Shown: piece by piece, positions 30,438 to 42,600 of the stretch
Layout of the letters: each line of letters begins with the position of its first letter
Numbering within the stretch: the stretch's first letter is position 1
Assembly: GCA_944989445.1 (NCBI GenBank)
Contig: CALYLW010000044.1
Span: 2,151,501-2,215,500, forward strand
Direction: 5' to 3'
Length of the DNA: 64,000 bases
From: Ampullaceana balthica
Lineage: Eukaryota; Mollusca; Gastropoda; Lymnaeidae
The notes under the pieces: model-generated
Told to the model about the DNA's origin: nothing
Seen by the model: only the letters and a program-made list of their open reading frames with translations
The model's database searches: none
Program-made: the position numbers and the translations under genes

Positions 30438-31878
30438 GAGTTAGGGGAACGGGTGAGTGTGTTTATAACTTTAGGGGAACGGGTGAGTGTGTTTATAACT
30501 TTAGGGGAACGGGTGAGTGTGTTTATAACTTTAGGGGAACGGGTGAGTGTATTTATAACTTTAGGGGAACGGCTGAGTGTGTTTATAACTTTAGGGGAAC
30601 GGGTGAGTGTTTATAACTTTAGGGGAACGGCTGAGTGTGTTTATAACTTTAGGGGAACGGCTGAGTGTGTTTATAACTTTAGGGGAACGGGTGAGTGTGT
30701 TTATAACTTTAGGGGAACGGGTGAGTGTGTTTATAACTTTAGGGGAACGGGTGAGTGTGTTTATAACTTTAGGGGAACGGGTGAGTGTGTTTATAACTTT
30801 AGGGGAACGGGTGAGTGTTTATAACTTTAGGGGAACGGGTGAGTGTGTTTATAACTTTAGGGGAACGGGTGAGTGTGTTTATAACTTTAGGGGAACGGGT
30901 GAGTGTGTTTATAACTTTAGGGGAACGGGTGAGTGTGTTTATGACTTTAGGGGAACGGGTGAGTGTGTTTATGACTTTAGGGGAACGGAGGAGTGTGTTT
31001 ATGACTGTAGGGGAACGGGTGAGTGTGTTTATAACTTTAGGGGAACGGGTGAGTGTATTTATAACTTTAGGGGAACGGCTGAGTGTGTTTATAACTTTAG
31101 GGGAACGGGTGAGTGTGTTTATAACTTTAGGGGAACGGGGGAGTGTGTTTATAACTTTAGGGGAACGGGTGAGTGTGTTTATAACTTTATGGGAACGGGT
31201 GAGTGTGTTTATAACTTTAGGGGAACGGGTGAGTGTGTTTATAACTTTAGGGGAACGGGTGAGTGTGTTTATGACTTTAGGGGAACGGTTGAGTGTGTTT
31301 AGAACTTTAGGGGAACGGGTGGGTGTGTTTAGAACTTTAGGGGAACGGGTGAGTGTTTTTATAACTTTAGGGGAACGGGTGAGTGTATTTATAACTTTAG
31401 GGGAACGGGTGAGTGTGTTTAGAACTTTAGGGGAACGGGTGAGTGTGTTTAGAACTTTAGGGGAACGGGTGAGTGTGTTTATAACTTTAGGTGAACGGGT
31501 GAGTGTGTTTATAACTTAAGGGGAACGGGTGAGTGTGTTTATAACTTTAGGGGAACGGGTGAGTGTGTTTAGAACTTTAGGGGAACGGGTGAGTGTGTTT
31601 AGAACTTTAGGGGAACTGGTGAGTGTGTTTAGAACTTTAGGGGAACGGGTGAGTGTGTTTAGAACTTTAGGGGAACGGGTGAGTGTGTTTATAACTTTAG
31701 GGGAACGGGTGAGTGTGTTTATAACTTTAGGGGAACGGGTAAGTGTGTTTAGAACTTTAGGGGAACGGGTGAGTGTGTTTATAACTTTAGGGGAACGGGT
31801 GAGTGTGTTTATAACTTTACGGGAACGGGTGAGTGTGTTTATAACTTTACGGGAACGGGTGAGTGTGTTTATAACTTT
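30438..31878. repeat. 30-bp minisatellite, ~48 units
   Basis: Plus-strand unit GTGAGTGTGTTTATAACTTT plus AGGGGAACGG, with one-base variants (ATAAC/AGAAC/ATGAC) and a few 28-bp units. Intergenic between beta-tubulin and KCC. Each unit contains a donor-like CGG/GTGAGT and an acceptor-like TTATAACTTTAG/GG on the plus strand. ORFs of repeated decapeptides in two frames follow from the 30-bp period. Confidence 0.95.
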
Positions 31879-32467
31879 CTTTTCTTCCTATCAATGAGAC
31901 AAAAAAATAGTACAGAGAAAAGATACCTTGAAGTCTTTTACAAGACAATGTCGGGTCATGTCCATTAATTCTAGGAAAGTCTATTTTACTTTAGTAGATC
32001 TTGAACTTTCGGCTCGAATAACGAATGTTCTGAAGTCAAACACAGAACTAAGTAACAAGAGATTCAACTGACAAAAAAAACAACAACTGTGACTCACTAG
32101 GAAGATATTTCCAAACCAGGAATGGCAGAGTTCTGCATGGTATGATTGTGTGAGCCAAAAGATAACGACCAGCGTATAACTTAAATTAAATGACTTCAAC
32201 ATCTCTGAGCGTAAGGCTTTTCTAAGACTACACGAAGCACTCGAGCAACACCTCCCCACTCCCAAGGGAACTTAAAGCTAGGTGACACCCCTGGGACTGT
32301 CAACTCTGAGCGGGCCACCCAGGAACGAGTTGCAACTCTTGTACTGAACACACAATGGAGTTGTGGAATTTCCTACTTCGATCCGTTACATTCTCGGCAC
32401 CACTCCAGCTCTGGTTGGATAGGTTTTTTTTTATGCATGGGCTTTAGAAAGGGTTTCATGTTTATCT

Positions 32468-32610
32468 ATAGACAAGTTGACCAGTGTATAACTATAGACA
32501 GGTTGATCAAATTATAACTATAAAGAGGTTGACCAGTGTATAACTTTAGACATGTTAACCAGTGTAAAACTATAGACAGGTTGACCAGTGTAAAACTATA
32601 GACAGGTCGT
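32468..32610. repeat. ~26-bp tandem repeat, 5 units
   Basis: The imperfect unit is GTTGACCAGTGTATAACTAT plus AGACAG. Confidence 0.8.
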
Positions 32611-32734
32611 AATCAATATTGCAGTTCTTGCGATGGTCAAATGTCAATTTTCCACCATCCTATAAATATCCTATACTGTGAGTTGTGAGTTCATGTCACT
32701 GTAATTATTGAGTTCATGTTTATATGAGAAATTG

Positions 32735-33098
32735 ATATGATAATAGATACCGTCACCAAACTTCATATGATAATAGATGCAGTCACCAAACTTCATATGA
32801 TAATAGATGCAGTCACCAAACTTCATATGATAATAGATGCAGTCACCAAACTTCATATGATAATAGATGCAGTCACCAAACTTCATATGATAATAGATGC
32901 AGTCACCAAACTTCATATGATAATAGATGCAGTCACCAAACTTCATATGATAATAGATGCAGTCACCAAACTTCATATGATAATAGATGCAGTCACCAAA
33001 CTTCATATGATAATAGATGCAGGCACCAAACTTCATATGATAATAGATGGCGTCACCAAACTTCATATGATAATAGATACAGGCACCAAACTTCATAA
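32735..33098. repeat. 30-bp minisatellite, 12 units
   Basis: The unit is TATGATAATAGATGCAGTCA plus CCAAACTTCA; central units are identical and the terminal units carry point changes. Period 30 gives repeated decapeptide ORFs on both strands; these are not genes. Confidence 0.95.
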
Positions 33099-33931
33099 TG
33101 TCGTTTGTCCAAGATTTAGCTAATACATTAGAAATGTGCATAGGATTTAAGTGTGGGTTGATTAGATGGTGAAGACAAGGGGGGGCGGGGTCCAGATGGA
33201 GGGAAACAAGCCTGAGTCAGTCAGTAAATAGAGGGAATTTAGAAGAGGAGAGGAAGAGGGGAGTGCTTTAAAGAGGTTACAGTGTGTAAGAAAGGAAAAT
33301 CAGAGGGGATGAAGAACGTTTATCATTTAGTTAAGTTCAACATTTAAAAAAAAATGTTACAAAATGCATGATTGAAAAACGCAGTGATTACTGCTGTAGT
33401 AAGTATTAATTCAAATGAGATAAACATTTCTTTCATTCGTTTTAGAGCATGTGCTGATTGAGGCGATCATTCATTCGTCATTCCTAGTACACAGACCTGA
33501 TGTAGAGGTTATATTGACTGTGGTTTATTGTAGAGGGCCTGTATATGGAAGCATTCATAGACCTGTCCAAGGGTCTCATTATTTCAGTATCACATATTTT
33601 GTTGTTGACTGAGTGCAGGACCTTCAACCCATGTGAGTAGCAGTAAGTTCATTCATTGCATTTTTTTACACTTGACCTTATAAAAAACATGATTTTATGA
33701 TTGTCAAAGTTTGGCAGCTTTGCCTCATTAAATAATCTATGGAAAGCTCCAGAAGCTTTCATTTTGATACCAAGTCAACAAATATTTGCTGGCTATTAGC
33801 TGAGAACAGATTCAGGCCAAGCAAATGTTTGTACTTTTAACTTTTCTTTATATTGTAAAAAATATCTCTTTCCATCCATTCTGTGGCTACATAAGACATA
33901 AGGTGTGTTCTCACAAAGGTAGAAATGACAG

Positions 33932-34412
33932 ATAACTGAGTAGATGACATCAGAGAACTGAGTAGATGACATCAGAGAACTGAGTAGATGACATCAGAGA
34001 ACTGAGTAGATGACATCAGAGAACTGAGTAGATGACATCAGAGAACTGAGTAGATGACATCAGAGAACCGAGTAGATGACATCAGAGAACCGAGTAGATG
34101 ACATCAGAGAACCGAGTAGATGACATCAGAGAACTGAGTAGATGACATCAGAGAACTGAGTAGATGACATCAGAGAACTGAGTAGATGACATCAGAGAAC
34201 TGAGTAGATGACATCAGAGAACTGAGTAGATGACATCAGAGAACTGAGTAGATGACATCAGAGAACTGAGTAGATGACATCAGAGAACTGAGTAGATGAC
34301 ATCAGAGAACTGAGTAGATGACATCAGAGAACTGAGAAGATGACATCAGAGAACTGAGTAGATGTCATCAGAGAATTGAGTAGATGACATCAGAGAATTG
34401 AGTAGATGACAA
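33932..34412. repeat. 22-bp minisatellite, ~22 units
   Basis: The unit is GAGAACTGAGTAGATGACAT plus CA. Three adjacent units share ACCGAG in place of ACTGAG, a sign of block duplication. Confidence 0.95.
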
Positions 34413-35483
34413 CTATGTTACTAAAAATAGTTGTGACAGCAAACCAACAGAAGTAGTCAACAAAAAAAACTTGTGCAAGTTACTGAAACACAAACAAGTT
34501 ACTGAAACACATACAGGTTACTGAAACACATAAAGTTTCTGAAATACATACAATACAAGTTACTAAAAAAACTTATTGAAGCACACAAAACAATACAGAC
34601 TGATTAGTTGGAGCAGTGCATGGTCATCATAAAATGGGGCGGTCATCTTAAAATGGGCAGTCATCATAAAATGGGGCACAAAAAAATTCATTTTTATGTC
34701 CATTACAAAAAAAGTCATTTTTTATGTCCATTCTAACATTTAAACAAGTGGAGCCTGACCCATTAAGCTACAATCAGCCAAAATTAGATCATGACCAATA
34801 TTCTGACAAGACATCAATAAAAATGGATTAGCCAAGAAATCATACAAAAGTAGCTATCACATCTGATATGATTTACTGTCACATGCCATGTGCATCACCA
34901 ATTTTTCACTGCAACTTAGCAATTTGGGGTTCTTTAAGGGATTTGTTTCTGTTACTGTATACAAAAGTTGACATATCAATTTTCAAACTTAGTAAGCTAA
35001 AAAATAACAATGAATTTTGCAAATAAATCATGTTGTAATGACAAGATGAACTTATGAAATATTAAATAAAACTATAGATATTTGATTACAATGTGATCAA
35101 TGAAGGAGGGCATCTGGTCCCATCTAATGCAATCCCAAGACAGATAGGACAAATGGGTCTCAAATACTTCTCAATGTGACCTAATAGAATGTGGCTGTGG
35201 TGCTGATGTCATTTACAATGTCTCATTTATCATGTATACTGAAGAGTTGGAAATACAATGTAATAAAGTCAAAGAAACGTTGAAATATATAGTCAAATAA
35301 TTTGATGATGTCACCCTTGGCATTAAGAAACCTATCTCACTTTATTGTTTTTAAAGAAGTTATTTTAGACGTTATATTCTATTTGGTTCTTTACATTAGA
35401 CTTTTGGAAAATGATCAACTAAGATAACAAATATTGTATGAAATCAAACAAACACCTAACTAATGAAACAATATTATCTAGCA

Positions 35484-35693
35484 CAGTGATGGTGAACCAA
35501 TGGCGCACGCATGCCACAGCCGACTCGCAGAGCCTCATCAGCCGGCACACGACTAAAACATGACTTCCTTAATCAAACAAGGTAACCCAAACCCCGATTT
35601 TCAGGTTTCATTGGAGTGTTGGCACTTTGCTAGAAATAAGTGGGTTTAGGTTGAATTTCGGGCATGCGACCCCATAAAGGTTCGCCACCACTC
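35484..35693. mobile_element. hAT-type MITE, copy 2 (CAGTGATGG family)
   Basis: The 210-bp element runs from CAGTGATGGTGAACC to GGTTCGCCACCACTC. It is flanked by ATCTAGCA (35476-35483) and ATCTAGTA (35694-35701), a 7 of 8 duplication typical of hAT insertion. Confidence 0.8.
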
Positions 35694-37127
35694 ATCTAGT
35701 ATATTAAAGTGAAAAAAAATTACATTGAAGCATTGATTTCAAAATAATGTTTGCAAAACAACGTAGGACTTTTACTAATGCATCTCAATTTTAAAAGATT
35801 TATTTATAAATATTCATTTTAAAAGCAGTATGTTTGAATTCTAACATACCTAAAATTAAGCTCAACACTAAAATTTACGTCTATTTTCTTCTCAACCTAC
35901 AAAGTTAGGAGAGGTACTATCTATCCCACAGCTTACATATTTGTAACCCACATAAAATTTTAATGACAAAAGAATTAGGCAGAACTAAAGAGGATAACGA
36001 GTAGCAAGTGGCAAAGGTCTCCATTTAAAACAGAACAAAAGTGACATCTCTTTGTTTGAGATCTGGTGAAACAAATATTTGATTTTGGTAAGAAAAAATA
36101 AAAGACACAAGTAAAATTTAAAAAATTTTCAAATATTATTTGCATGAAAAGCTTACAAACAAACTTATGTTAAAAAAGTAATTTAAAAATATAAATAATA
36201 AAAAAGGGTTAAAATAAAAAAAAATATATTCCAGATTAATTGGACATATAAAATCACATGGGAAAATTCGGATTACATGGTCATTCTTACTTTAGGATTA
36301 AAAAAAAATTGTCAAAAGGTCATTGGATATCAAGATGTGTATGTAAGAATTGGTCAGTGGTGTACAAAAGTACAACTCATTGGTTTTGTTGACTAATTTA
36401 AAAGCAAGCACAGCAGCTAGAGAAACATTTAAAAATACTGTCATGGACATCTGCTGGTCAGGGCCATTAATAGACAGGCCAAAACTGGACATGTCAGAAT
36501 TTAATGCTGATGGTTGCAGACATAATCATTTGTTTTGGGGCAGGCGGCTTGGAAGACTGAAGCAAGAAAAAAGCAGGAATAAATGGAGTGAAGAGAAATT
36601 GTTGTATATATGCAGGAATTTATGGAGTGAAGAGAACTTGTTGTATTGATGTCATTACACTGTAGATGAGGTATAAAGGAGTCTTAAGGACATAGCAGTG
36701 GGAAAGAGAAGTAAAATTAGCATGTGCAGAGTGATGGGAGACTGGCCTAATGCTGAGCTTTGTAACATTGACATTGATAAGGGAAGCTGGCATTTTAAAA
36801 AAAAATTATTCCTTAAATATGAAGCTTTAGTTTAGACAACTTTCATTAGACCCTTGAATAAGTTGAAACCTTGTTAGAACACGAGATGGACTTCACTGCT
36901 CCAGCTTTCCTAGCAGAACGCAAGTTGAAATTTATCCCTGGGGCCAAAGCAATATAAAAATAGAAATTATACCATTTCATGAACTAAACACTAATCAATT
37001 TGCAGACAAATGTCTGAACAACTCATCTCAATTGTTTGGAAACTTTCCGCAGATAAAATAGCTAAGGAAATTGTCAGTTGACACAAGTAGGTAGAGTTTG
37101 AGAAATGTAAACTCAGACTAGACATAA

Positions 37128-37398
37128 GAGCTCATCAATGGCAGGTCAAAGACTAAGAACTCATCAATGGCAGGTCAAAGACTAAGAACTCATCAATGGC
37201 AGGTCAAAGACTAAGAACTCATCAATGGCAGGTCAAAGACTAAGAGCTCATCAATGGCAGGTCAAAGACTAAGAACTCATCAATGGCAGGTCAAAGACTA
37301 AGAGCTCATCAATGGCATGTCAAAGACTAAGAACTCATCAATGGCAGGTCAAAGACTAAGAACTCATCAATGGCAGGTTAAAGACTAAGAACTCATTG
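37128..37398. repeat. 29-bp minisatellite, 9 units
   Basis: The unit is AGAACTCATCAATGGCAGGT plus CAAAGACTA, with AGAGCTC variants. Confidence 0.95.
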
Positions 37399-37909
37399 AA
37401 GTGAGGTCAAAGACGAAAGCAGAAGTGACAACAAATGAACACAAATTAAAAGTTATTTGAATGGTGAACTTAAAGATATGCTTGAAGTTCCCATGGGCTT
37501 AAACAGGTCATGTAAAATTTTGTCAGCAGAGAGTCAGTTCTAATGGTCAGTTCAGAGTCAATTCTAATGGTCAGTTCAGAGTCAGTTCTAATTCTCACTT
37601 GAATCAGGGTTATGGCCTTAGGGATCCATGGCAGGTTGGGGATCACATAGATCCATTGGCATGGTGTTAAACGTTAAAGATCCTGTCTTTGGGTTTTTAT
37701 TTAAAAATGAAAGGTCATCAACAGGGATGGGAGAGATTAGAGTTTCAAAAATCAGAACTAAGTGCTTACAATGGGAAAGTAAATTGTATAAATCACAATG
37801 AGAAACATTTTATGTATTTGATGTATATAATTAAACTGAGGCAATCTTCCTGGTTATATATTTAATTTACTCTGTTGTTGACTTAAATTTACTTACAATG
37901 TTCTTTTCG

Positions 37910-38236
37910 TACATGACAACAGTATGTGCTGTCATTCATACATGACAACAGTATGTGCTGTCATTCATACATGACAACAGTATGTGCTGTCATTCATACA
38001 TGACAACAGTATGTGCTGTTATATCATGCATGACAACAGTATGTGCTGTTATATCATACATGACAACAGTATGAGCTGTTATATCATACATGACAACAGT
38101 ATGTGCTGTTATATCATACATGACAACAGTATGTGCTGCTATATCATACATGACAACAGTATGTGCTGTTATATCATACATGACAACAGTATGTGCTGTT
38201 ATATCATACATGACAACAGTATGTGCTGTTATATCA
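37910..38236. repeat. ~30-bp minisatellite, 11 units
   Basis: The unit is CATACATGACAACAGTATGT plus GCTGTTATAT; the first units have GTCATT and are slightly shorter. Confidence 0.95.
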
Positions 38237-38322
38237 AGGCACATTCCATGAGATGTTCTCAGCAGATAAACAAAAAATGTCCAAAAGTTTTTCAGCATTT
38301 CAGTGGCCATTTTTATAAATGA

Positions 38323-38450
38323 TTTTGTTATTGATGTTGTAGATCTTCCTTTACAGTTATTTATTGTTATTGATGTTGTAGATCTTCCTTTACAGTTATT
38401 TATTGTTATTGATGTTGTAGATCTTCCTTTACAGTTATTTATTGTTGTTG
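38323..38450. repeat. 39-bp tandem repeat, ~3 units
   Basis: The unit is TGTTATTGATGTTGTAGATC plus TTCCTTTACAGTTATTTAT. Confidence 0.9.
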
Positions 38451-38969
38451 TACTTCCTTAAAATTCTTCCTTAACACTAAATTTCTAATTAATTATCTGA
38501 TTACTGATTCAATTTTAGTCAATTTGAAAAATAGCTACATAAATAGATACTCTTTGCATCACATCCAATTCTTTTCTTTGTTACTTAACTTTACAGCCTG
38601 AAAACTGAGCTGTTGTGCATTGTGATTAACATTTGAAATCATGGAAAAATATTCTCTAAATCATTGTTGTTACAGATGAAATATCTTGAAAATTAATTAT
38701 CTTCACAACAGTTATTGGTGTTCTGGCATACTTTGATATTATTCATTTTATAAAATTTCGTGGCATTGAAATTTACAATTGCGAAAAAAAAATTACTGAC
38801 ACAACATGAGTTAAAATTAGCATTCTTTATACACTTTTTATACATACTTTTATAAATAGTTCACTCCCTCTCCTCTTGCACCTATTCACATAAGTAAATT
38901 GGGCTCTCAATGAATCATCAAATTTTCATTTATAAACTCCAACATTTCCAGACAATCTTCAAAACCATG

Positions 38970-39135
38970 CCACCTCCCATACAACCTATCCCCTCCCATA
39001 CAAAGTACCCCCTCCAACACAACTTATTCCCTCCCAAACAACCTACCCCCTCCCATACAACCTGCTCCCTCCCATTAAACCTACTCCCTCCCATACAACC
39101 TACTTCCTGCCATACAACCTACTCCCTCCCATACA
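38970..39135. repeat. Imperfect ~20-bp repeat (CCTCCCATACAACCTACTC)
   Basis: About eight degenerate copies of a pyrimidine- and A-rich unit lie just beyond the KCC 3' end. Confidence 0.8.
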
Positions 39136-39413
39136 ACAACACTCTACAGAAGCTCCAGTCTATTTATATAAAATAAATATAGTGACATCATCATTTATTT
39201 ACAGAATAGCCAGGTAAGAGAACACATTTTAAGTAGCACTTTTAAGTTCAAGTGTAAATCCCTTCTTATAAATCTTTGTTTTTTTTTGTTGCTAACATGT
39301 ATACATCACTTCAACAATTTTTATAAATATATATATCACACAAATTTTTTTTTATCCAAGCGCAGTAATTTCTGTTATGGTACCACCGAGAGAAATAACT
39401 TGAATGAAGTTAT

Positions 39414-39419
39414 TTTATT
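39414..39419 (-). promoter_or_regulatory. Candidate poly(A) signal of KCC
   Basis: AATAAA on the minus strand about 205 bases after the KCC stop codon (39625-39627). It would end a roughly 230-base 3' UTR. Confidence 0.5.
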
Positions 39420-39624
39420 GCAACAGTACTTACCCCCCCTCCCCCATACATGATAAAAATATACATTTGCACACATAACATGTGTTGTGGGTACCAAAAA
39501 ACGATGTCTCTTATGTAATCACAACAACAGGGATATAATGGTCTGTACATGTAGCAGGGATAGAAATAGGCTGTAGTCTGGTTGATGGTGTGTGACTGAG
39601 ATATGGGCCATCCCATCAGCTGGA

Positions 39625-42600
39625 TTAGGAGTAGATGGTAATCACCTCTCGGCCGCTGCCACGCACCATGAGGACCCGCTCCAGGCCTTCTGTTAGCACC
39701 TCCAGGAACTCCATGTCTTAGGCGGGTTAAGAACAATTATAAGATTAAATCAGATGTCAAGCTACTAGTCTAGAATTTACCCGCAATTGTACAATAAAAC
39801 CACCAGCAGTGGTGACAGACAAAACAGGTTGTATAACATGTTGTATAACAGGTTGTATAACATGTTGTATAACATGTTGTATAAAATGTTGTATAACATG
39901 TTGTATATAATGTTGTATAACATGTTGTATAACATGTTGTATAAAATGTTCTATAAAATGTTGTATAAAATGTTGTATAAAATGTTGTATAACATGTTGT
40001 ATAAAATGTTGTATAACATGTTGTATAAAATGTTTTATAACATGTATAAAATATTCCAACTTTATTTTTAACCATCACTATCATTTACAAGCCGAAGTAT
40101 TGAAATTATAACAATAGATAAATATTTTTATTTAATTCTTCATACAATCATTTAGAAGCCATCAGATAGATTTGGCAAAAAAAACCAACTTTTATTAAAT
40201 TGACTATGAGATAGATGTGCCAACAGCAATGTATACATCTGTACTGATTAAAGTGACTATGAGATAGATGTGCTAACAGCAATGGATACATCTGTACTGA
40301 TTAAAGTGCCTATGAGATAGATGTGCCAACAGCAATGGATACATCTGTATGGATTAAAGTGACTATGAGATAGATGTGCCAACAGCAATGGATAGATCTG
40401 TAATGATTAAAGTGACTATGAGATAGATGTGCTAACAGCAATGGATACATTCGTACTGATTAAAGTGACTATGAGATAGATGTGCTAACAGCAATGGATA
40501 CATCTGTACTGATTAAAGTGACTATGAGATAGATGTGCTAACAGCAATGGATACATCTGTACTGATTAAAGTGACTATGAGATAGATGTGCCAACAGCAA
40601 TGGATACATCTGTATGGCAGTTCTATGACCAATCTATCTGTGTAAGGATACAGTTTTCAGCTCCAGCGTCCGACTTGGGCGGGGCCGGCAGGTTTAAGAT
40701 GACCAACTGAGCATTGTGGGACTTTTCAACTATGTGCTCATTCAGTCGTACGGCAGTGTGCATGCGGCGAACATTGTTTTTATCTCTGGTTTAAATAAAG
40801 AAAAATGTATTGAGAGATATAACTTAAAAGGTTTAAATTTAACTTATGGAGTAATGCTTGCATTGAAAATCCTTATTTAAAATAATTTCTGAAAATATAT
40901 AAGAGAGCTTTTTAGTGAGATTTAATATACAAGATATTTTATTAGTTTATTTCCATTTTCAGGCATATCATTTTTTCAAAGAACCAACTCATTGTGTCCT
41001 AGAGTTTCTGCTGTTTAATTTCCTCCCATTTCTTAAGCAGCTGAGTCATCTAATCTAATCATTCCCTCCAGTCATCTAATCTAATCATTCCCTCCAGTCA
41101 TCTAATCTAATCATTCCCTCCAGTCATCTAATCTAATCATTCCCTCCAGTCATCTAATCTAATCATTCCCTCCAGTCATCTAATCTAATCATTCCCTCCA
41201 GTCATCTAATCTAATCATTCCCTCCAGTCATCTAATCTAATCATTCCCTCCAGTCATCTAATCTAATCATTCCCTCCAGTCATCTAATCTAATCATTCCC
41301 TCCTTTATATAAAAAATCAACACTCATCAAATTTCAAATTATATCAGGATATTGAAAGGAAATATTGCTTTATGTGTTTGAGTTGACAATCAATTTCAAA
41401 CAGCTCATTATTTCAACTGACAACCCCTTAAGTCAAATAGTTAGTATGAAGTGAGTTCCCTTTTCTGCCATGATCTCGACAGGACACTCACGGCTTTTTG
41501 TTCTTCTTGATGAGAGATTTGGCGTCCTGCGGGGTGAAGGTGAACTGAGCCTTGTCCGTTGTTCTCTGGTTGGGCTCGGGGGTGTCTGTGCTGCTCTCCT
41601 CTGGCACGGGAGATAAGGTGATGGTCGGTACACGATGAGAGCTTCCGTTGTTCTGTGAAAATAGAGTCAACATTAATTTAGCATTACGGAAATCACTGTC
41701 TTTAATCTTAATTTTATTTCATTTTAATTTGAGTGAATCTGTAATTATTTTTAATATAAAAATATATATGTTATTTAAACAGAGTATGTTTCAACAACGT
41801 TTTGTGACGTCCTGTCAGGCCTATACATACCCTTTTTAAATAACATATCTTTTGTTCTCCATTTTAATGGACACTTTCGCACTCTAATCAAAGAGTAAAA
41901 AATTATAATGAAAAGAAAAATGAAAGGTATTATTCCATCTTGGAAATGTTATAAGAGTCTAACAACTATCAATATACATAATTTGCTATGTATGTCCATT
42001 CGTATCACTACTAATTTTAGAGAGCAGCACACCTTGGAAAAAAATTACAGCACCAAAAAATAACTCTTTTCAAATGTCAGCATAAAACTGTTCCAAATGG
42101 AAATGAGATTTAATTTTTAAATCCCTTATATTAACTTCGCGGCCGTCTCTGTCGTCATCTCATGGGCTGGGCGGGCGGGTCCCTTATATTAACTTCGCGG
42201 CCGTCTCTGTTGTCATCTCATGGGCTGGGCAGGCGGGCGGAAAAACAAAAGTCGAAAATGACCCACTTCCCGTGATCGGATCGAGCTGAAATTTGGCACA
42301 CGGACCCGTCTAACCTAACAATGCATCGTATCAAAATTTCAGATCGATCGAACGTACCGTAATTAAATTAATGCATTTTTAGTTTATCCTTATATGAGGT
42401 ATGTAATTCAAATTCACGGTTTGTTATTGTTTTTTTCCACGTGAGTTTGAGTTGACACTTAGACGTCGACCGTCATGCCGACACCCCTTCACGACCCATC
42501 CCCCGTTAAAAGACAGGGGACATCACTCAGTGTCAGTCCGTAAATATTTGTGGCGTTGAAACATAATCAATACTTTTAATTTATGACTAAAATTTAAAGG

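Larger units (their letters stand above)
31879..39413. other. Intergenic, several minisatellites
   Basis: No protein gene or RNA gene was recognised between the 30-bp array and the KCC 3' end. Tandem arrays and one MITE are listed separately. Smaller repeats are CAAGTTACTGAAACACATA units near 34480-34560 and TTCTAATGGTCAGTTCAGAG units near 37540-37590. The 99-residue ORF at 36350-36649 has no recognisable family. Confidence 0.45.
39717..40651 (-). other. U12-type GT-AG intron (KCC k19-k20)
   Basis: The donor reads ACT then GTATCCTTAC. The branch-like TTCTTAAC is followed 10 bases later by the acceptor CCTAAG. The splice joins T to AC to give the Tyr of ENYMEF. It contains a 12-bp repeat and a 53-bp repeat. 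Confidence 0.85.

Noticed and set aside
30420..31897. Repeat-protein ORFs (RVSVFITLGE units)
   Set aside because: Two frames are open equally, there is no signal or domain, and the period is 30 bp.
36350..36649. 99-codon plus-strand ORF
   Set aside because: No recognisable domain, internal duplication of the end (NKWSEEKLLYICRN/NLWSEENLLY), AT-rich context.
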